Shown here one piece after another: positions 1 through 16,551 of a stretch of DNA of 64,000 bases. The stretch comes from Adiantum capillus-veneris. Taxonomy: Eukaryota > Streptophyta > Polypodiopsida > Polypodiales > Pteridaceae. Under the pieces are notes generated by a model. That model saw only the letters and a program-made list of their open reading frames with translations. It did not search any database and had not been told where the DNA came from. The stretch covers positions 117,992,087 to 118,056,086 of the forward strand of contig CM043947.1 of NCBI GenBank assembly GCA_014529385.2, in the 5' to 3' direction. The first letter of the stretch is position 1. Every line of letters begins with the position of its first letter. A program made the translations under genes and the position numbers.

Positions 1-1
1 T

Positions 2-1691
2 GAGAACAACCATCACTGGAGTCTCATATGCCTTGATGTTGACCAACCAGCAGTGTGGGTGTTCAATTCAATAAAAGGAACCCACCCTGAAATTAGGCTG
101 TAAGTGTTTTGTGTCAGAAAGTGTTTATTATAGATATCCATGTAAATTTGAAGCCTCATGCTAACATCTTGACATTGCCTAATGCAGTTGTATAAAGAGG
201 TTGTTGCTTGCCTATGGCAAGCTATGTGGAAGGTATGAACTATACAAGGCCACAATCAAAGAAGTACCTGTCCCAAATCAAACCGATGGGAATTCTTGCG
301 GCTGGAGATGTCTTCTCCATGCAGAATATGTCCTGCAAAGCTACTTTGCATTAAAACCTTTCATGACTAAGGTACCCATTTTGCAATGCATTCAGTTAGT
401 TTTGGTTTAGTCTATAAAAGAATTCTCATCATGTGGTCTTTCAATTTTGCAGAGTGCTTTAAAAAACTACACATATGATTATTTGCAAAGATACCGGGTA
501 AGTTTAATACAACACCTGCTTACTATGTCTAGCCCTAGAGAGCTTGAAGATAGCGGCTTGGATGAGCGCACTATTGATCTTACAAAACATGACGTGCCAC
601 CACGACAAACCCCTACATCCGATACAATGGAATCGCATCGGGCCGAGGGTGTCATATCAGCAGAAGATCAAAGAGTCGAGGATGAGGAAAGGACAAATGA
701 GCATATGGAAGCAGCTAAGGTTCAACCGGAGGAGACAATAAAAGAGGCAAGTCAGCCTGTGGAATAGCCAAAAGAGCCTATGGCTGAAACCGAAGATGAG
801 GAAAGCAGGCCTATAGATGAGCAAAAGGATATGGATGAGGAAAGCAGGCCTCGGGACGAGCAAAATGATATGGATCAGGAAAGGATGTATGAGGCAAGCC
901 GATCAACCTTGAATCAGGCAGAAAGGGCCATGGGGGAGACCCCTGATGAAGCTTTGAATGATGACTATGAAGATAAAGCGGAGGAGAGCAACAATGACAT
1001 GAACACTACAGAGACCCAGTATGGACCCTTGCTACCTGTAGATACGGTTGTTCCGGTAATGTCTATTCAAGTATGGAAAAATATGTTCAGCTTCTAACTA
1101 CTTATATGTACTTGTCAACTTTTACAGAGGTTGATTATCTTGGACGTCAATGGATTGCTGCTGATGCGGGTGCCTCTCGGTGACAGAGGACCCTTTGATG
1201 ATTTGCAAACGTTTCGGATGGGAACTTGTCGAGTCGTGGTTCGTCCAGGAACCAAGGAGTTTATTGAGTTTCTTCTTCCGCGCTTCAGAGTTGGCATATG
1301 GTCTTCAATGCAAAGGCAAAACTTATCGCCACTAGTTGCAATAGTTTGCAGTGTATGCCAAGCTCACACGTCAGATTTTGCCTTTTTGTATGATCAAAGA
1401 AAATGCGTTACTGTTGAGGGCCACTACCACCCTAAAAAACCAGGATTACCTCTTTTGTACAAACCGTTTAGCCAAATCGGTGTACCCTTTGATGCAACTA
1501 ATACACTACTAATTGACGATACTCCCGAAAAGGGAGAACTAAATCCGCCGGGAACAACCATCTCACCACCTTCTTTCGAGGGGCATTCCTTCGATTTTTA
1601 CCTTGAAGATATTCTGATTCCATACTTACAGAAATTGTATCTCAGTCCATTGTTCACGGACGAGTTTGTACTTTCTAATGAATTAAGATGA
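2..1691 (+). CDS. C48 (Ulp1-like) cysteine protease fused to FCP1/NIF-like phosphatase domain, 5' partial
   Basis: The 5' end lies outside the window. Exons I support: up to 99, 188-371, 453-1055 and 1128-1691, joined by short GT-AG introns (72-88 bp); every junction keeps the frame. The first exon has the His-Trp of a Ulp1/SENP-type peptidase and a VFNS motif where the family usually has Asp. The second has the Gln (codon 279-281) and the nucleophile Cys (codon 297-299, context NSCGW). A Glu/Asp-rich linker of about 190 codons follows. The last exon is an FCP1/NIF-like HAD domain: LDVNGLL (Asp codon 1143), IWSS, a Lys-rich stretch and LLIDD near 1503-1520. The second Asp of the usual DxD is Asn, as I recall for several plant relatives, so catalysis is uncertain. 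Known families: deSUMOylating peptidase and protein phosphatase. An in-frame TAG at 765-767 would cut the linker unless 498-767, which begins with a strong GTAAGT and ends in TAG, is spliced out in frame. Fusion versus two merged genes is inference. Confidence 0.7.
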
Positions 1692-1719
1692 TTCTTCTAT
1701 CTGTCTTTTTCTAATATAT

Positions 1720-1723
<4 letters not shown>

Positions 1724-1794
<71 letters not shown>
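1724..1794. repeat. (GA)n microsatellite
   Basis: About 71 bp of uninterrupted GA dinucleotide just downstream of the plus-strand gene, between two convergent genes. An AATAAA at 1861-1866 on plus could serve as its poly(A) signal. Confidence 0.97.
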
Positions 1795-1798
<4 letters not shown>

Positions 1799-1917
1799 AC
1801 GTGGTAAACAAATGTATTTCAAGCACACTTTTTCACAGGGCACAATTGAAAAATGAGATCAATAAACTTCATGTCTTGAAAGTCATTTGTATACACTTGG
1901 GTTTACAAGAATATCTG

Positions 1918-3338
1918 TTACATTGACACTACTTCAACCCGACCATCCAACTCTTTGCACAAAATATCTTTTTCTCTTCGCCGCATCACCTTACGGCCAG
2001 CTAAGAAAAAGGAAAAATCTGATAGTTCCTTGTCCATTGACTCTTCAATGATGTCATTTCGCAAATGCTGAAGACTGCATAGCTCCCTTATTGTAACCAC
2101 CAATAGTAGGCCATTCTCTTTATCAATCACTTCCACATCCACAGTAGGATTATCTTCCAAACCTGCAGAAACTTGGTCCATAGGAATGTACTTACCGTTT
2201 AGCATTTGTGATCGCATATACCAAAATGAGACTAATAGTGATTGGCTTGCAATCATGTACTTGACAACTAGAGTATCAAGCGCGACCTCGCACCGTAAAC
2301 CAATCTCTTCCTTTGCATACCATCCTTTGTCAAGAAGTTTGTCACAGGATGACTGCTGAAATGACTTGCACATGAACATAGTTTTTGTAACTCTGATGTT
2401 GTAGCTATGAAACAGCTCTATGAAGAGTGCAACAGGACAAAAGTTTGCAATTCGAACCAGTTTGGTAGGAACAGAGCTACGCAGAGACCTTTGTATATCC
2501 TTGTAGAGCTTACTTCGCATTGCCTCCACCATTGTTTCCTCGGGAACTGGCCAGTCCACAGTGTTCCAATCGGTCGGTAGAGGTAGTTTCACCAACATGC
2601 CATTCTTATTGCCTGAGCTGAGTTGGTAAAAGTGGTCATAAAAAAAGATTCCCTCATCAGCCAATCTTTTGCTGCTCCTCTCTGAATACTGTAGAGAACC
2701 AATATGGGCATGTACAACATGGAAGAGGCCTATTATGCACTCCACAGGCTCCCATTGCTCATAAGAAGAGGGATAAACATCTGCAATATATAAAAGAAGA
2801 GTTAAACTAAGAGTATCAATAAGTACAAATGACAAATCTAATGTAATTGAGTTGTGAAGAGTAGAGACATTACTCATAACAAGCGGGAGAAACATTGCAA
2901 AATATATAAGAAAAGTTATAATGAGAGTATCAGTAAGTTCACATGTCAAGAGTACTTACAATTGCAACGTGGTTGATGTATATTTGATACATTTCCACCG
3001 TTTGCTATCACCTCTGGATGGGTAAACACATGCTGAACAAGAACTTCCTTTACAGATCTTTTGCCGATCTCAACTTTGAAATCCAACACCCTGGCTTTCC
3101 ATGCTGAGCGGTAAACGTTGATACCACTAAACCTCTTGGGTCTTCTTGGTTGCATGAGGACCCATGAACCTTTGTTTATCCTTTGTCCAACCCATTGGTT
3201 GTCTGCACTTATTGAAGCTGGTATTGTAATTGAGGATATGCTACTACTTGGCCTTCTAGGCAAAGTGCCGTTGTTGTTTGTTGGTGTGAGAGACAGTAAA
3301 CACCTTGAGGCTCTTGGGCGAGAAGACGTGGATGCCAT
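1918..3338 (-). CDS. two-exon gene of unknown function
   Basis: Exon 1 runs 3338 to 2960, starting at ATG with a Ser/Arg-rich leader followed by a conserved-looking basic stretch (QWVGQRINKGSWVLMQ and KARVLDFKVEIGKR). The donor is GTAAGT at 2959-2954. Exon 2 starts at 2780 after a pyrimidine/AT-rich tract and TTGCAG, and runs to the stop at 1918-1920. The split codon keeps one frame, giving a protein of roughly 410 residues. No domain is recognised: exon 2 is a globular mix with a KLVRIANFCPVALFIELF-like hydrophobic helix and a charged C-terminus. It converges on the protease/phosphatase gene, with about 225 bp between stops. A contiguous reading frame through the 179-bp intron also exists, but it encodes a low-complexity hydrophobic stretch that I read as intron. 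Real gene likely; function unknown. Confidence 0.6.
2752..2955. repeat. imperfect tandem duplication (about 115 bp period) spanning a 3' splice site
   Basis: The stretch around 2752-2843 (exon 2 start plus intron end) is repeated with substitutions at about 2867-2955, offset about 114-115 bp. Landmarks: CTCATAA at both starts and TAAGT-C/A-CA-ATG near both ends. In the upstream copy the acceptor TTGCAG has become TTGCAA. Confidence 0.65.
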
Positions 3339-3990
3339 AACTCTCAGAGAAAAGCTTTAGTGGAGGGAGATTCACTTTGAAAGCATTCTAATGGAGGGAA
3401 AGTGTTTCAAAATTCCAATATCTTGTGCGGGCTTAATGGTCACCCTCCAGTACATTAATGACCATGAGAGAATATCAGAAGTGGGACCACACGCAAGCAC
3501 CTAAAAGCTCGATAAAAGTAAGGAAATTACTATGCTACAATCCTAGTTTCGTGAAAGTTTTATGCTATTTTCCTATTTTTTGAGTTTTTCCAGGTACTTT
3601 TCTACGTAACGTAGCCTTCATGCTCATTGGACGCGCTCTATTTTTCTCTCTCTTCATATGGCCCTCCAAATGACCTCCAAAATTTCTTAATGCTTCAAAA
3701 CAAAAACACCTGTACAAAATCCATATGGCCTACTCTTGGTTGCAACAAGGCCATCACCTGCTTCACACAGAGAGGCACACACCTCCCTCGCCACTTGACT
3801 ACGTCGGCACACACATCGACGAGAAAATTCAACTCTGGCTTCGCTCGTGTAATAGCTTCGCGTCTTGGTAGCCTTTGCTGGACGCCTCTCTTGCAAGGCC
3901 TTCGCTCTTCAGAGCCGCTTCACAGACAACACCTCGCGCACCGGCTTTGAATGTCGAGCACACGAAGGCCCCTTCTCCTTCCAAGCCCTC
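3339..3990. other. upstream region of the minus-strand gene, no gene seen
   Basis: It contains the presumptive promoter of the minus-strand gene. Short Pro/Ser-rich frames on both strands from 3627 onward overlap each other in all phases and have no family signature, so I do not call them genes. Confidence 0.5.
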
Positions 3991-4856
3991 GTGCTCTCTT
4001 CTTTTCCAAAGCGCTCGCTCTCTTCTCCCGCTTCACGAACCACACATCCCAACTTCGACCCCTGTGCGCACGTGCAGTGCCTCCTTCTCCCCCAAACTCC
4101 AAGCCAAACCCAAAAACTCCAACCCAGCTCCAAAGCCAAGGCCCCAAAATCCTCATGATTCCGCACCATTTCATACCGTGGCCTCTGAAACCACATCCAA
4201 GGACGGAGAAAACCACCCGATCCTTTTTCGCCATCACCGCCTGCCAACTTGAACTCGGCCCATCTCAATGTCCATAACTCCGATCAGCGAGCTGTCAATT
4301 TCGGTGGACTCCCCATATCGCAGGCAATTTTTCAAAACCCTAGAGAGCTTAAGAAAACTTCTGTGTGCGCGCTTACCAACGTGGCCCAGTGAGCACGTCT
4401 CCGACCCCCTACAAATATTTCTCAGCCCATAACTTGCCCGTCTGAACTCCGAATGGAAAACCGAAAAGACCGGAATGCTCCACAACTCAAGCACTTCCCA
4501 TGTATGATATCACACCGGCCTTGACCAACCACCTGTGCCCGCCCAATCCGGCGAGGATCTGCAAACGCATCCCACCTCAACTTGCCATATCTTGCACACC
4601 CGGGCTCCATTTGACGAGTTGTCTGGAAGAGCTTCTAGAGAATCTCGAATACCACATTCTAGAACACTGACTCAACATTCTGGGCAGCTTTATCTGCTAT
4701 TCCACCTGGACCATTCTGGGGCTTTTTGGCCTAAAAAACCGCATTAGACATACACTTCTGCCACAACATGCTCTCCCAGGGCCTTCGTTCCTTCTTTAGC
4801 CCTTTGCCATGCACCTGCTAGCACCCTTTGCGCTGCATAGCACGCTTCCCAGAACG
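3990..4856. repeat. diverged LTR-like stretch (relative of the LTRs at 19388 and 33704)
   Basis: The block near 4440-4510 (CGAAAAGACCGGAATGCTCC followed by a TCAAGCAC-type motif) matches the same module near 19880-19930 and 34170-34215. The right end TTCGGTTGCACCA resembles the outer end TTTGGCTGCA of those LTRs, and the preceding GGCCTA-rich, CTTCTGCCAC-type sequence also aligns loosely. Likely an old solo LTR; boundaries approximate. Confidence 0.35.
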
Positions 4857-6600
4857 GACCAACTTCGGTTGCACCAGCGTGAGTGTCTTGAAAAGCTCAT
4901 AGCTACTAAGGGGTAGAATAGGGAGTGAGTGTCCTCATGTCAGACTTCTGAACATTTTGGAACACACAGAACTACATGTTCACCCCTAATGTAGGTTACA
5001 TGTCAACATACTTTGTCGGCACACCTACTAAGTCCTTGACTTATGAAACTATTGAAACGGTATCCAACCCCACCACAACAGGTGTTCAAAGTTGAAACCC
5101 GACCTAAGTAAATTCTAGAATAGGGAGAGAATCGCCCATTCAGAATGCGTTGTGCTAACTTATGCGCTTAGAAAATCCTTTAGCAAAGAATACATGTAAG
5201 CTGCGCATCCAATGCGGGATGAATAGCAGTAGTAAGAGTGAGGTACTTTCCCCCAACCACTTACAGACAGTCTTCCACGACTAGTAAATGGGGTTTACCG
5301 TATTGTACAACCTTGTTGAGGAATCAAAAATTTCCTGTATAACCATCTTGGTTATCTTGGAAGATCCACAAGCACCCAAACCGAGCCATGACCGCTATTG
5401 GTGATTGGTAGACCCAAAATTAATCTCACAGAGATATTGCACATAGAGTGCACAATGCTTCATAAGCAACTGATGTGATGAATATGCATGCCAGTCCAAA
5501 TCAGCCTTTGCTAGACACTAGGGCCCATAACACCTAGTGTGCATGCATTTAGCAAAAAACAGATCCGAATGTGTATATCCATGATCATCTTTGCCAATAC
5601 TTATGGAAAATGTGATGCTTGTAGCACACATTAAAGAGGAATCTAAATAGTTCTGAAAAGAACCTAAATACTGTCCACTGCAATCATTTGGAGTCCTACC
5701 AAACACCGAGTGAGTTTTTTTTAGCAAAGACAAATCCAAGCAAATGTTTGCTTGCAATATAATAAACCTCATCATCAATAGAATATTTATCGTTTGTTGT
5801 TTATTGATGCATCACAACAAAAAGTCTTATCAATGGATAGACTACTTCCTAAATTCCAGATAATCAAAGTTTACTTTAAAAAAAAATAACACTATATTTG
5901 AAAATATTATCCTCTCTCTTAGGCTCAATCTCTCTTTATCCAATTGTAGTCTCCCCCGCGTACACTCTTCTTTGGCTCCGATTGTTCTCGCTTGGGCTTC
6001 ATATGTCTGAGCATGAAGTAAGATTGATAGACTAATCAGAGATTTAATTCTTTACTTAATGCTCAAGTCATCCTATGTTTCTTTTTGTAAGATGACATTT
6101 GTAGTTCTCCATTGTCGAGTACTTTGGTTCCTTTGGTTCTTGATTGTTGGTTATACTTGAAAGTATGTGCATCCCTTCCTTCTCTTAGCAAAATCAAATT
6201 GATAGCAATTTATAGCACCTCATTAGTTCATATATGAACCAATCATCCCTTGTCCTACCCATACTACAAGGTTGTGATCTTCATACAAGGGCACCCTTCT
6301 TACACAACACATGGCCGACAAGCATTGTTATTTATGAAAGACTTCCTTTTGTTACAATAAAACCATGTTTCTCCTTAATTGACCTATATAAGCCCTTTTC
6401 TAATCAAATAACAAAAACCACCACCAAAATTATTAGAGTATATTTCTATGCCTAAAATTTTCTAGAAAGACAGTCATAAATGAAAGAGGTTATTTGGAAA
6501 CAAATAAAATGTTGAGGATCTTTTTACCATGCAATGTGACAACCTCAAAGCTTAGGGTTTGAGTGTATATATGGATGCTTAAAAACATTTCAAACTCAAA
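4857..6600. other. gene-free stretch, nothing recognised
   Basis: AT-rich sequence with only short frames. I see no family motif, no long repeat and no RNA gene. Confidence 0.5.
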
Positions 6601-6605
6601 TGGAG

Positions 6606-6606
6606 C

Positions 6607-6632
<26 letters not shown>
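6606..6632. repeat. (GA)n microsatellite
   Basis: 27-bp GA tract. Confidence 0.95.
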
Positions 6633-6637
<5 letters not shown>

Positions 6638-6895
6638 CACCATTGTTTCTATATCTTAGATTGTGGTGTAAATTTCCTGGTTAAGCTAAATTGGTTGTGA
6701 CTATCTTCAGGGCCTCATTTTGAATATTTGAAATTGGGTTTTTTTGCGGTAACGGATCCCTTCAAATACCTCATATTTGGCCATAAATTTGGTTTCCTTG
6801 ATCTTAAAATAAAAATCGATAAATGGTTTTTTTTGTGTGCTGCAGAAGACAAGGGAGAAATCAATAAGGTAAGCATTTATGTCTAGCCATGCGTG

Positions 6896-6898
<3 letters not shown>

Positions 6899-6946
<48 letters not shown>
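6899..6946. repeat. (GA)n microsatellite
   Basis: 48-bp GA tract; it produces a spurious Ser-Leu repeat frame on minus. Confidence 0.95.
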
Positions 6947-6949
<3 letters not shown>

Positions 6950-7185
6950 GAAGAGAGGAGAACTTTTACGTAGTGCAACAATCCCAAATGACCTCAAGGA
7001 TCTATCTAGTGAGTCTTGAACTCAAGACCTCCTATTCAAAAGGGAAGGATTAAGAACCACTACTCACATATCCTAGTTTGTAGTGTATATCTCTCGAATT
7101 AAAAATCCCACTTGTAATTCAATTGGACTTGGTTATCTCACTACTTTGCTTCTTAAAAACATTAGAGAGATAGCACTCATATTAA

Positions 7186-7440
7186 AATCTGATCTCTCTG
7201 TAGACATCTGCATCGGCGTGGATGGCTAGAGAGAGTATTTGCAAAGAGAGTATTCGCACATGCATGCCATGCCATGCAAAACAATTTCTCGCTACCTAAA
7301 TTGCACATTGCAGAAAAATTAAAATCCAATCTCTCTGTAGCCATCCGCGCCAGTGCCGATGGCTAGAGAGAGTATTTGCAGAGAAGAGTATTCGCACATG
7401 CATGCGATGCTAAGCATTTTTTCGCACCTAGTCTGCACAC
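7186..7440. repeat. tandem duplication, about 138-bp unit
   Basis: Two adjacent copies begin at CTCTCTGTAG(A/C)CATC and continue through GATGGCTAGAGAGAGTATTTG and CACATGCATGC. The second copy starts about 138 bp after the first and has scattered substitutions. Confidence 0.8.
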
Positions 7441-7601
7441 TGGTTTACTTCCTCCTGATTCCTACTCTACGTCTTCTTGCTAGATAAAGAGAGGAGCCGC
7501 TCTCCTCCTACATCTCTAGGTAGCCTTTTGAGAGCTACGTGCTGAGATGATTATTATTGGAGAGAGACGGCTAGCATGCAAAGCTCTTTCAGCGTCTGAG
7601 C

Positions 7602-7602
<1 letters not shown>

Positions 7603-7645
<43 letters not shown>
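7603..7645. repeat. (TC)n microsatellite
   Basis: 43-bp CT tract. Confidence 0.95.
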
Positions 7646-7648
<3 letters not shown>

Positions 7649-7916
7649 GCATACGTGAGCGAGCTTAGATCTAATATCGATCACATCGGTGCCCATTTGG
7701 TGATAACAAAGCACTAGCTGGCCGTATAGTATAAAGGGGCGACCTCCTTGCTACGACAATGTGTGTATAAAGAAGGGGTCGCAGAGGATCAAAAATTGAG
7801 TTCCTACATCAGCAGGGCCATGGAAGTTGGTTTGCGCTTTGTAAAAACAAGGCTTGTATACACTCGAGATACACTATTAATTTTCACATGCTGAAGAAGT
7901 AGCTCTCTATATATAT

Positions 7917-8087
7917 CTGCTGATCAAAAGTGGCAACCAATCGCCAATGGGTGATGATACTAGGTTGTAGGGTGCAAGTCCTGGTTGAAGTGGCGCAAGA
8001 TATCTGCTGATCAAAAGCGGCCACCAATTGTCGGTGGGTGATGATACTAGGTTGTAGGGTGCAAGTCCTGGTTGAAGTGGCGCAATA
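7917..8087. repeat. tandem duplication, about 85-bp unit
   Basis: CTGCTGATCAAAAG and the following GGGTGATGATACTAGGTTGT and GGTTGAAGTGGCGCAA recur after about 85 bp; the two copies differ at only a few positions, so this is a recent duplication. Confidence 0.9.
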
Positions 8088-8089
8088 TA

Positions 8090-13130
<5,041 letters not shown>

Positions 13131-13147
13131 GGAGAGAGAGCTTGTCC

Positions 13148-13248
<101 letters not shown>

Positions 13249-13430
13249 AATTATCGTCCACGGAGGTCAGATATGACCTATGGGACCGGAACCAAAACAT
13301 TACAAAGATTGCCTTCTGATACATATCAGTTAAGGACTGAGGGTCCATCGACGGGTGGAAAAGAGAAAAGGTAAAGTGGAGTGAACAAAACCTAAGATGG
13401 GGTAGGTGAGGAGGGGGGAGCCGGTTTGGG

Positions 13431-14070
13431 AGTTTGAAACTCCTGGATGATGGCTTTACCTCCTCGATAAACTGCCCATTTCCCTGCTATGCGTGCTGCT
13501 CGCATCTTTTGGAGTTCGGCCTTCTTCTATTTGAGTTGGGTGGGTGTAAGATCTTCAGCAAACCAAATTTTTGTGTCCTTGAGAAGCCTCGATTGCGCAA
13601 GGAGCTTGATTCGATCCGCTTTAGTCTTGAAGGTGAGGATTGCATGGTTGGTACAATGCTCGTGAGCAAGAGTAGTGATTGTTGTTGGATCCCACTGTAT
13701 CATGGGGGTTGTTGTTCGGATGCGAGAAAAAAACTCGGAGAACTTGGGGTCCTCCTATCCTTGCCAATCGCTCGGGAGCCCGCCAATGCGAACATTGAGA
13801 GAAATATCATCTTGTCGTTGTCGTTCGTGTAACATTGACGGCACACGATCTTCAACTTTGCTGAAAATGGCATCTTGCACTTGGGAATTGACCTTGGTTT
13901 CTACCTCCGCTTGTGTTTTATTGAGCTTGATTGCCAACTGTTCCATCTCTTCCTCCTTGGAGTTCTCCACTGTGGTGAGTCGAGACTCGATGGATACGAG
14001 TCTTTGCTTCAAATCTTCATTTTCCTTTCGCAGTCTTTCGACTTAGTTTTGGAGATGGACCATGCTGTCT
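13431..14070 (-). pseudogene. LINE ORF1-like coiled-coil protein remnant
   Basis: The minus frame 14012-13755 encodes a heptad-rich coiled coil (RLVSIESRLTTVENS, then a Glu/Lys-rich run) ending in NVRIGGLPSDWQG. A frameshift near 13755 moves the reading to another phase. There the sequence continues with DLTPTQLKKAEL and [13 protein letters not shown] (about 13440-13520), a pattern I associate with non-LTR retrotransposon ORF1 proteins: coiled coil, RNA-binding middle, basic tail. No reverse transcriptase is nearby, so this is an isolated broken fragment. An alternative reading is a retroelement-derived domesticated fragment; the frameshift argues against function. Confidence 0.5.
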
Positions 14071-14456
14071 ACTTTTGGGGGTGTTGCTACGACCCCCACG
14101 AACATAGGTTTTCCTCGGGAGGAAGCTCAAGTGGTCATTAAACACTTGGATAGAAAAAACTAGTAGGTTAATTTGTGGGGGTTTGAGGTAGCTCTGTGTA
14201 GGCAAGTCGGCAATACATTGGAGGCCTTAGGGTAGTGATAATAATTTGTGTAGGCGAGTTGGAAAAAATGGGTTAGCTTGGTTAGCAGCAGAGAAACAGT
14301 TGGCAGTAGCAGCAGAGAAGCAATGCGAGTCGACAGCAGCAAAAACGCAGGCTTGTCCGTGTTTTGCACTCGTGCTATAGGCAGGGCGACGCTGGCAGGG
14401 AGTCGAGCTTGGTCTGCAGGCAACGCTAGTGCATTGACGCCCCCCCACAGGGCCAT

Positions 14457-14662
<206 letters not shown>

Positions 14663-14715
14663 GACACCATGCATGCAACTCTTCTTCCCCTCCTCCATGG
14701 CTCCCTCTTCCAACT

Positions 14716-14731
14716 TGGCTCTGATACCAGT
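14716..14731 (-). other. primer-binding-site-like motif (initiator Met tRNA type)
   Basis: The minus strand reads TGGTATCAGAGCCAAG, the standard PBS start of many plant LTR elements. A copia-type LTR would be expected to the right, but I cannot delimit one before the satellite begins. Isolated remnant or coincidence. Confidence 0.4.
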
Positions 14732-14879
14732 GAAAGGCTGAGGGGAGACTGAACCCTGGATCCTCCTCCCAGCTAACCTATTATAGGAGATCCCATGGCC
14801 CTTTCCCTAAACGGATCCCTTATTCACACCTTCAGTCCGGGCCTTGGCCTAAGTCCTTGACTTCCCTAGGTTGGGCCTT

Positions 14880-15487
14880 GCCCTCTAGCCTTTGTCCTGA
14901 AAGCAATAGAGTTCCCTTTGGTATGATGTGAGATCCTATGGACTTAGGTCCATAAGGTGCCAATGTGTAAGGTCAAGGGCCATAGGTTGTTTCCCTCTAT
15001 TCTAGTGAGAGATCCTATGGTCGTAGGGCCACCGGGTGCCAATGAATAACGTCAAGGACCATAGGTTGCTCTCTATGTAAATAGAGATCATATGGTCCTA
15101 GGGCCATAGAGCTACCATAGTGCATATGTTGGTGCTCTTGAATGGCCCAAATGCTATTCGAGAGCTTCTACATTGACCCCAAGGCCATCCTCTACCCTTA
15201 AGACCATGGGCTCCTTTCTAGTATGATGTGGGATCCTATGGCCTTAGAACCATAGGGTACCAATGTATAAGCTCAAGGGCCCAAAGGCTCTTTGAGAGCT
15301 TCTACATTGACACATAGTCCACCCTATCGCCCTAGGGACAAAGAGTGCCCTTTAGTATGATGTGAGATCCTATGGACTTAGGGCCATAAGGTGCCAATGT
15401 ACAAGGTCAAGGGCCATAGGTTGTTTCCCTCTATTCCAATGAGAGATCCTATGGACCTAGGGCCACAGGGTGCGAATGCATAAGCTC
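14880..15487. repeat. palindromic satellite 1, left block
   Basis: Degenerate subunits each carry a version of the perfect palindrome CTATGGCCCTAGGGCCATAG. The phrase TATGATGTG(A/G)GATCCTATGG recurs after about 430 bp, suggesting a higher-order unit. The same array resumes at 38153, so the two blocks are one array split by the hAT element. Confidence 0.9.
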
Positions 15488-15495
15488 AACGGCCA
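15488..15495. repeat. 8-bp target site duplication of the hAT element, left
   Basis: AACGGCCA. The right copy at 38145-38152 is AAGGTCCA. Each differs by one base from AAGGGCCA, which is what intact satellite units have at this place (CTCAAGGGCCATAGG). Confidence 0.75.
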
Positions 15496-15690
15496 CTAAG
15501 TTGCATTGTATGTCATACGGTGTATGTATAATATGCTTTAAACAGATGAATTACATGACACTTATCTTTATTCCGCCATATTATATGGTGCCACATCAGC
15601 AAAACCACCGTATCATATAATTTCTTAGAATTTTGATCAAAATATTATTTCGATCAAAATACTATTACAATCAAAATAAAGCTCTTTATA
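15496..15690 (+). repeat. hAT left terminal inverted region
   Basis: The first 12 bp match the right end closely. The similarity fades and returns at 15627-15665, where TTTTGATCAAAATATTATTT mirrors the right end at about 38000-38035. The TIR is imperfect, as expected for an old element. Confidence 0.6.
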
Positions 15691-15693
15691 TAC
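15684..15693 (+). promoter_or_regulatory. candidate TATA box of the hAT transposase gene
   Basis: CTTTATATAC lies just inside the left terminal region, about 860 bp before the transposase ATG. A TTTGCAG acceptor immediately precedes the ATG exon, so a 5' UTR intron over the subterminal repeats is likely. Confidence 0.35.
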
Positions 15694-15889
15694 ATTGAAA
15701 ATGGACTGTTGCTCATTCTATTGATCTCTCTTCCCTTATCTCATCTATAGGTGAGCTTTACAACATCAAGAAAAATATAAAAAAGTTAGTTTAAATTTAG
15801 TCATATAAGTTTTTTAGTAAAAATTTAGAGCTTTGGATAAATAATTTTTTAAAGGCTTTGGAGTTTTGAGTTATCTGCTCTGTGTGAAA

Positions 15890-16410
15890 TATATCTTACA
15901 TTGGGAGGTAAATTAAGTAAGATAGTTAATGACTACTTGCCTTGAGTAGAGGAAACTCTTACTTGGAGGTGATTTAAGATAGGTAAAGTTAGCAGTTATT
16001 TGCTTTGTGTTGAACTATGTTCACACTTTGAACTAGCTTTAGTTAGATAGTTAAAGTTAAGAGTTACTTGTTGTGTGTTGAGCTATGCTCACACCTGGAA
16101 GTAACTTAGGCTAGATTTATCTAATGATTGTCTGTCATGTGTAGAGTAATACCCACACTACAGAAAATTTAGGTAGATTAAATAATAATGTCTCTCTTTG
16201 TGTAGAGGTATTGTCACACCTAGAAGAGATTTAGAGAAGTATTGAATTTTGATTGATTGCCATGTGTAGAGTTACACTCACACTTGGAGGTAAATTAGAT
16301 AGGTTTTTTAAAGATATCTTGCTTTGCGTACAGTTTACTCACTTGGAAGTTATTGAGATAGATTAAGCGATTTATTTATCATAATTCACGTGTAAAGTGA
16401 AATCTCACAC
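15890..16410. repeat. hAT left subterminal tandem repeats (about 63 bp)
   Basis: About eight degenerate units with the pattern GTGTAGAG..TACTCACAC..GGAGGTAA.TTAGATAG. Landmarks at about 15963, 16026, 16091, 16152, 16217, 16281 and 16330 give a 49-65-bp spacing. Subterminal repeats bind transposase in known hAT elements; that role here is inference. Confidence 0.7.
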
Positions 16411-16551
16411 TTAAAAAAAAATTATTTTTGATATGTATAATTTAAAGAGGTTGAAAACGTTGATGAATAAAGTAATGTGAATGGTATCAGAGTTCAATCT
16501 TAGATGTGTATTTAGTAATCGGTTCTGTTTAAGTTTGCAGATCTTAAGAAG

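Noticed and set aside
3627-4277. Pro/Ser-rich frames on both strands
   Set aside because: Several phases are open on both strands over the same bases, compositional only, and part overlaps an LTR-like stretch.
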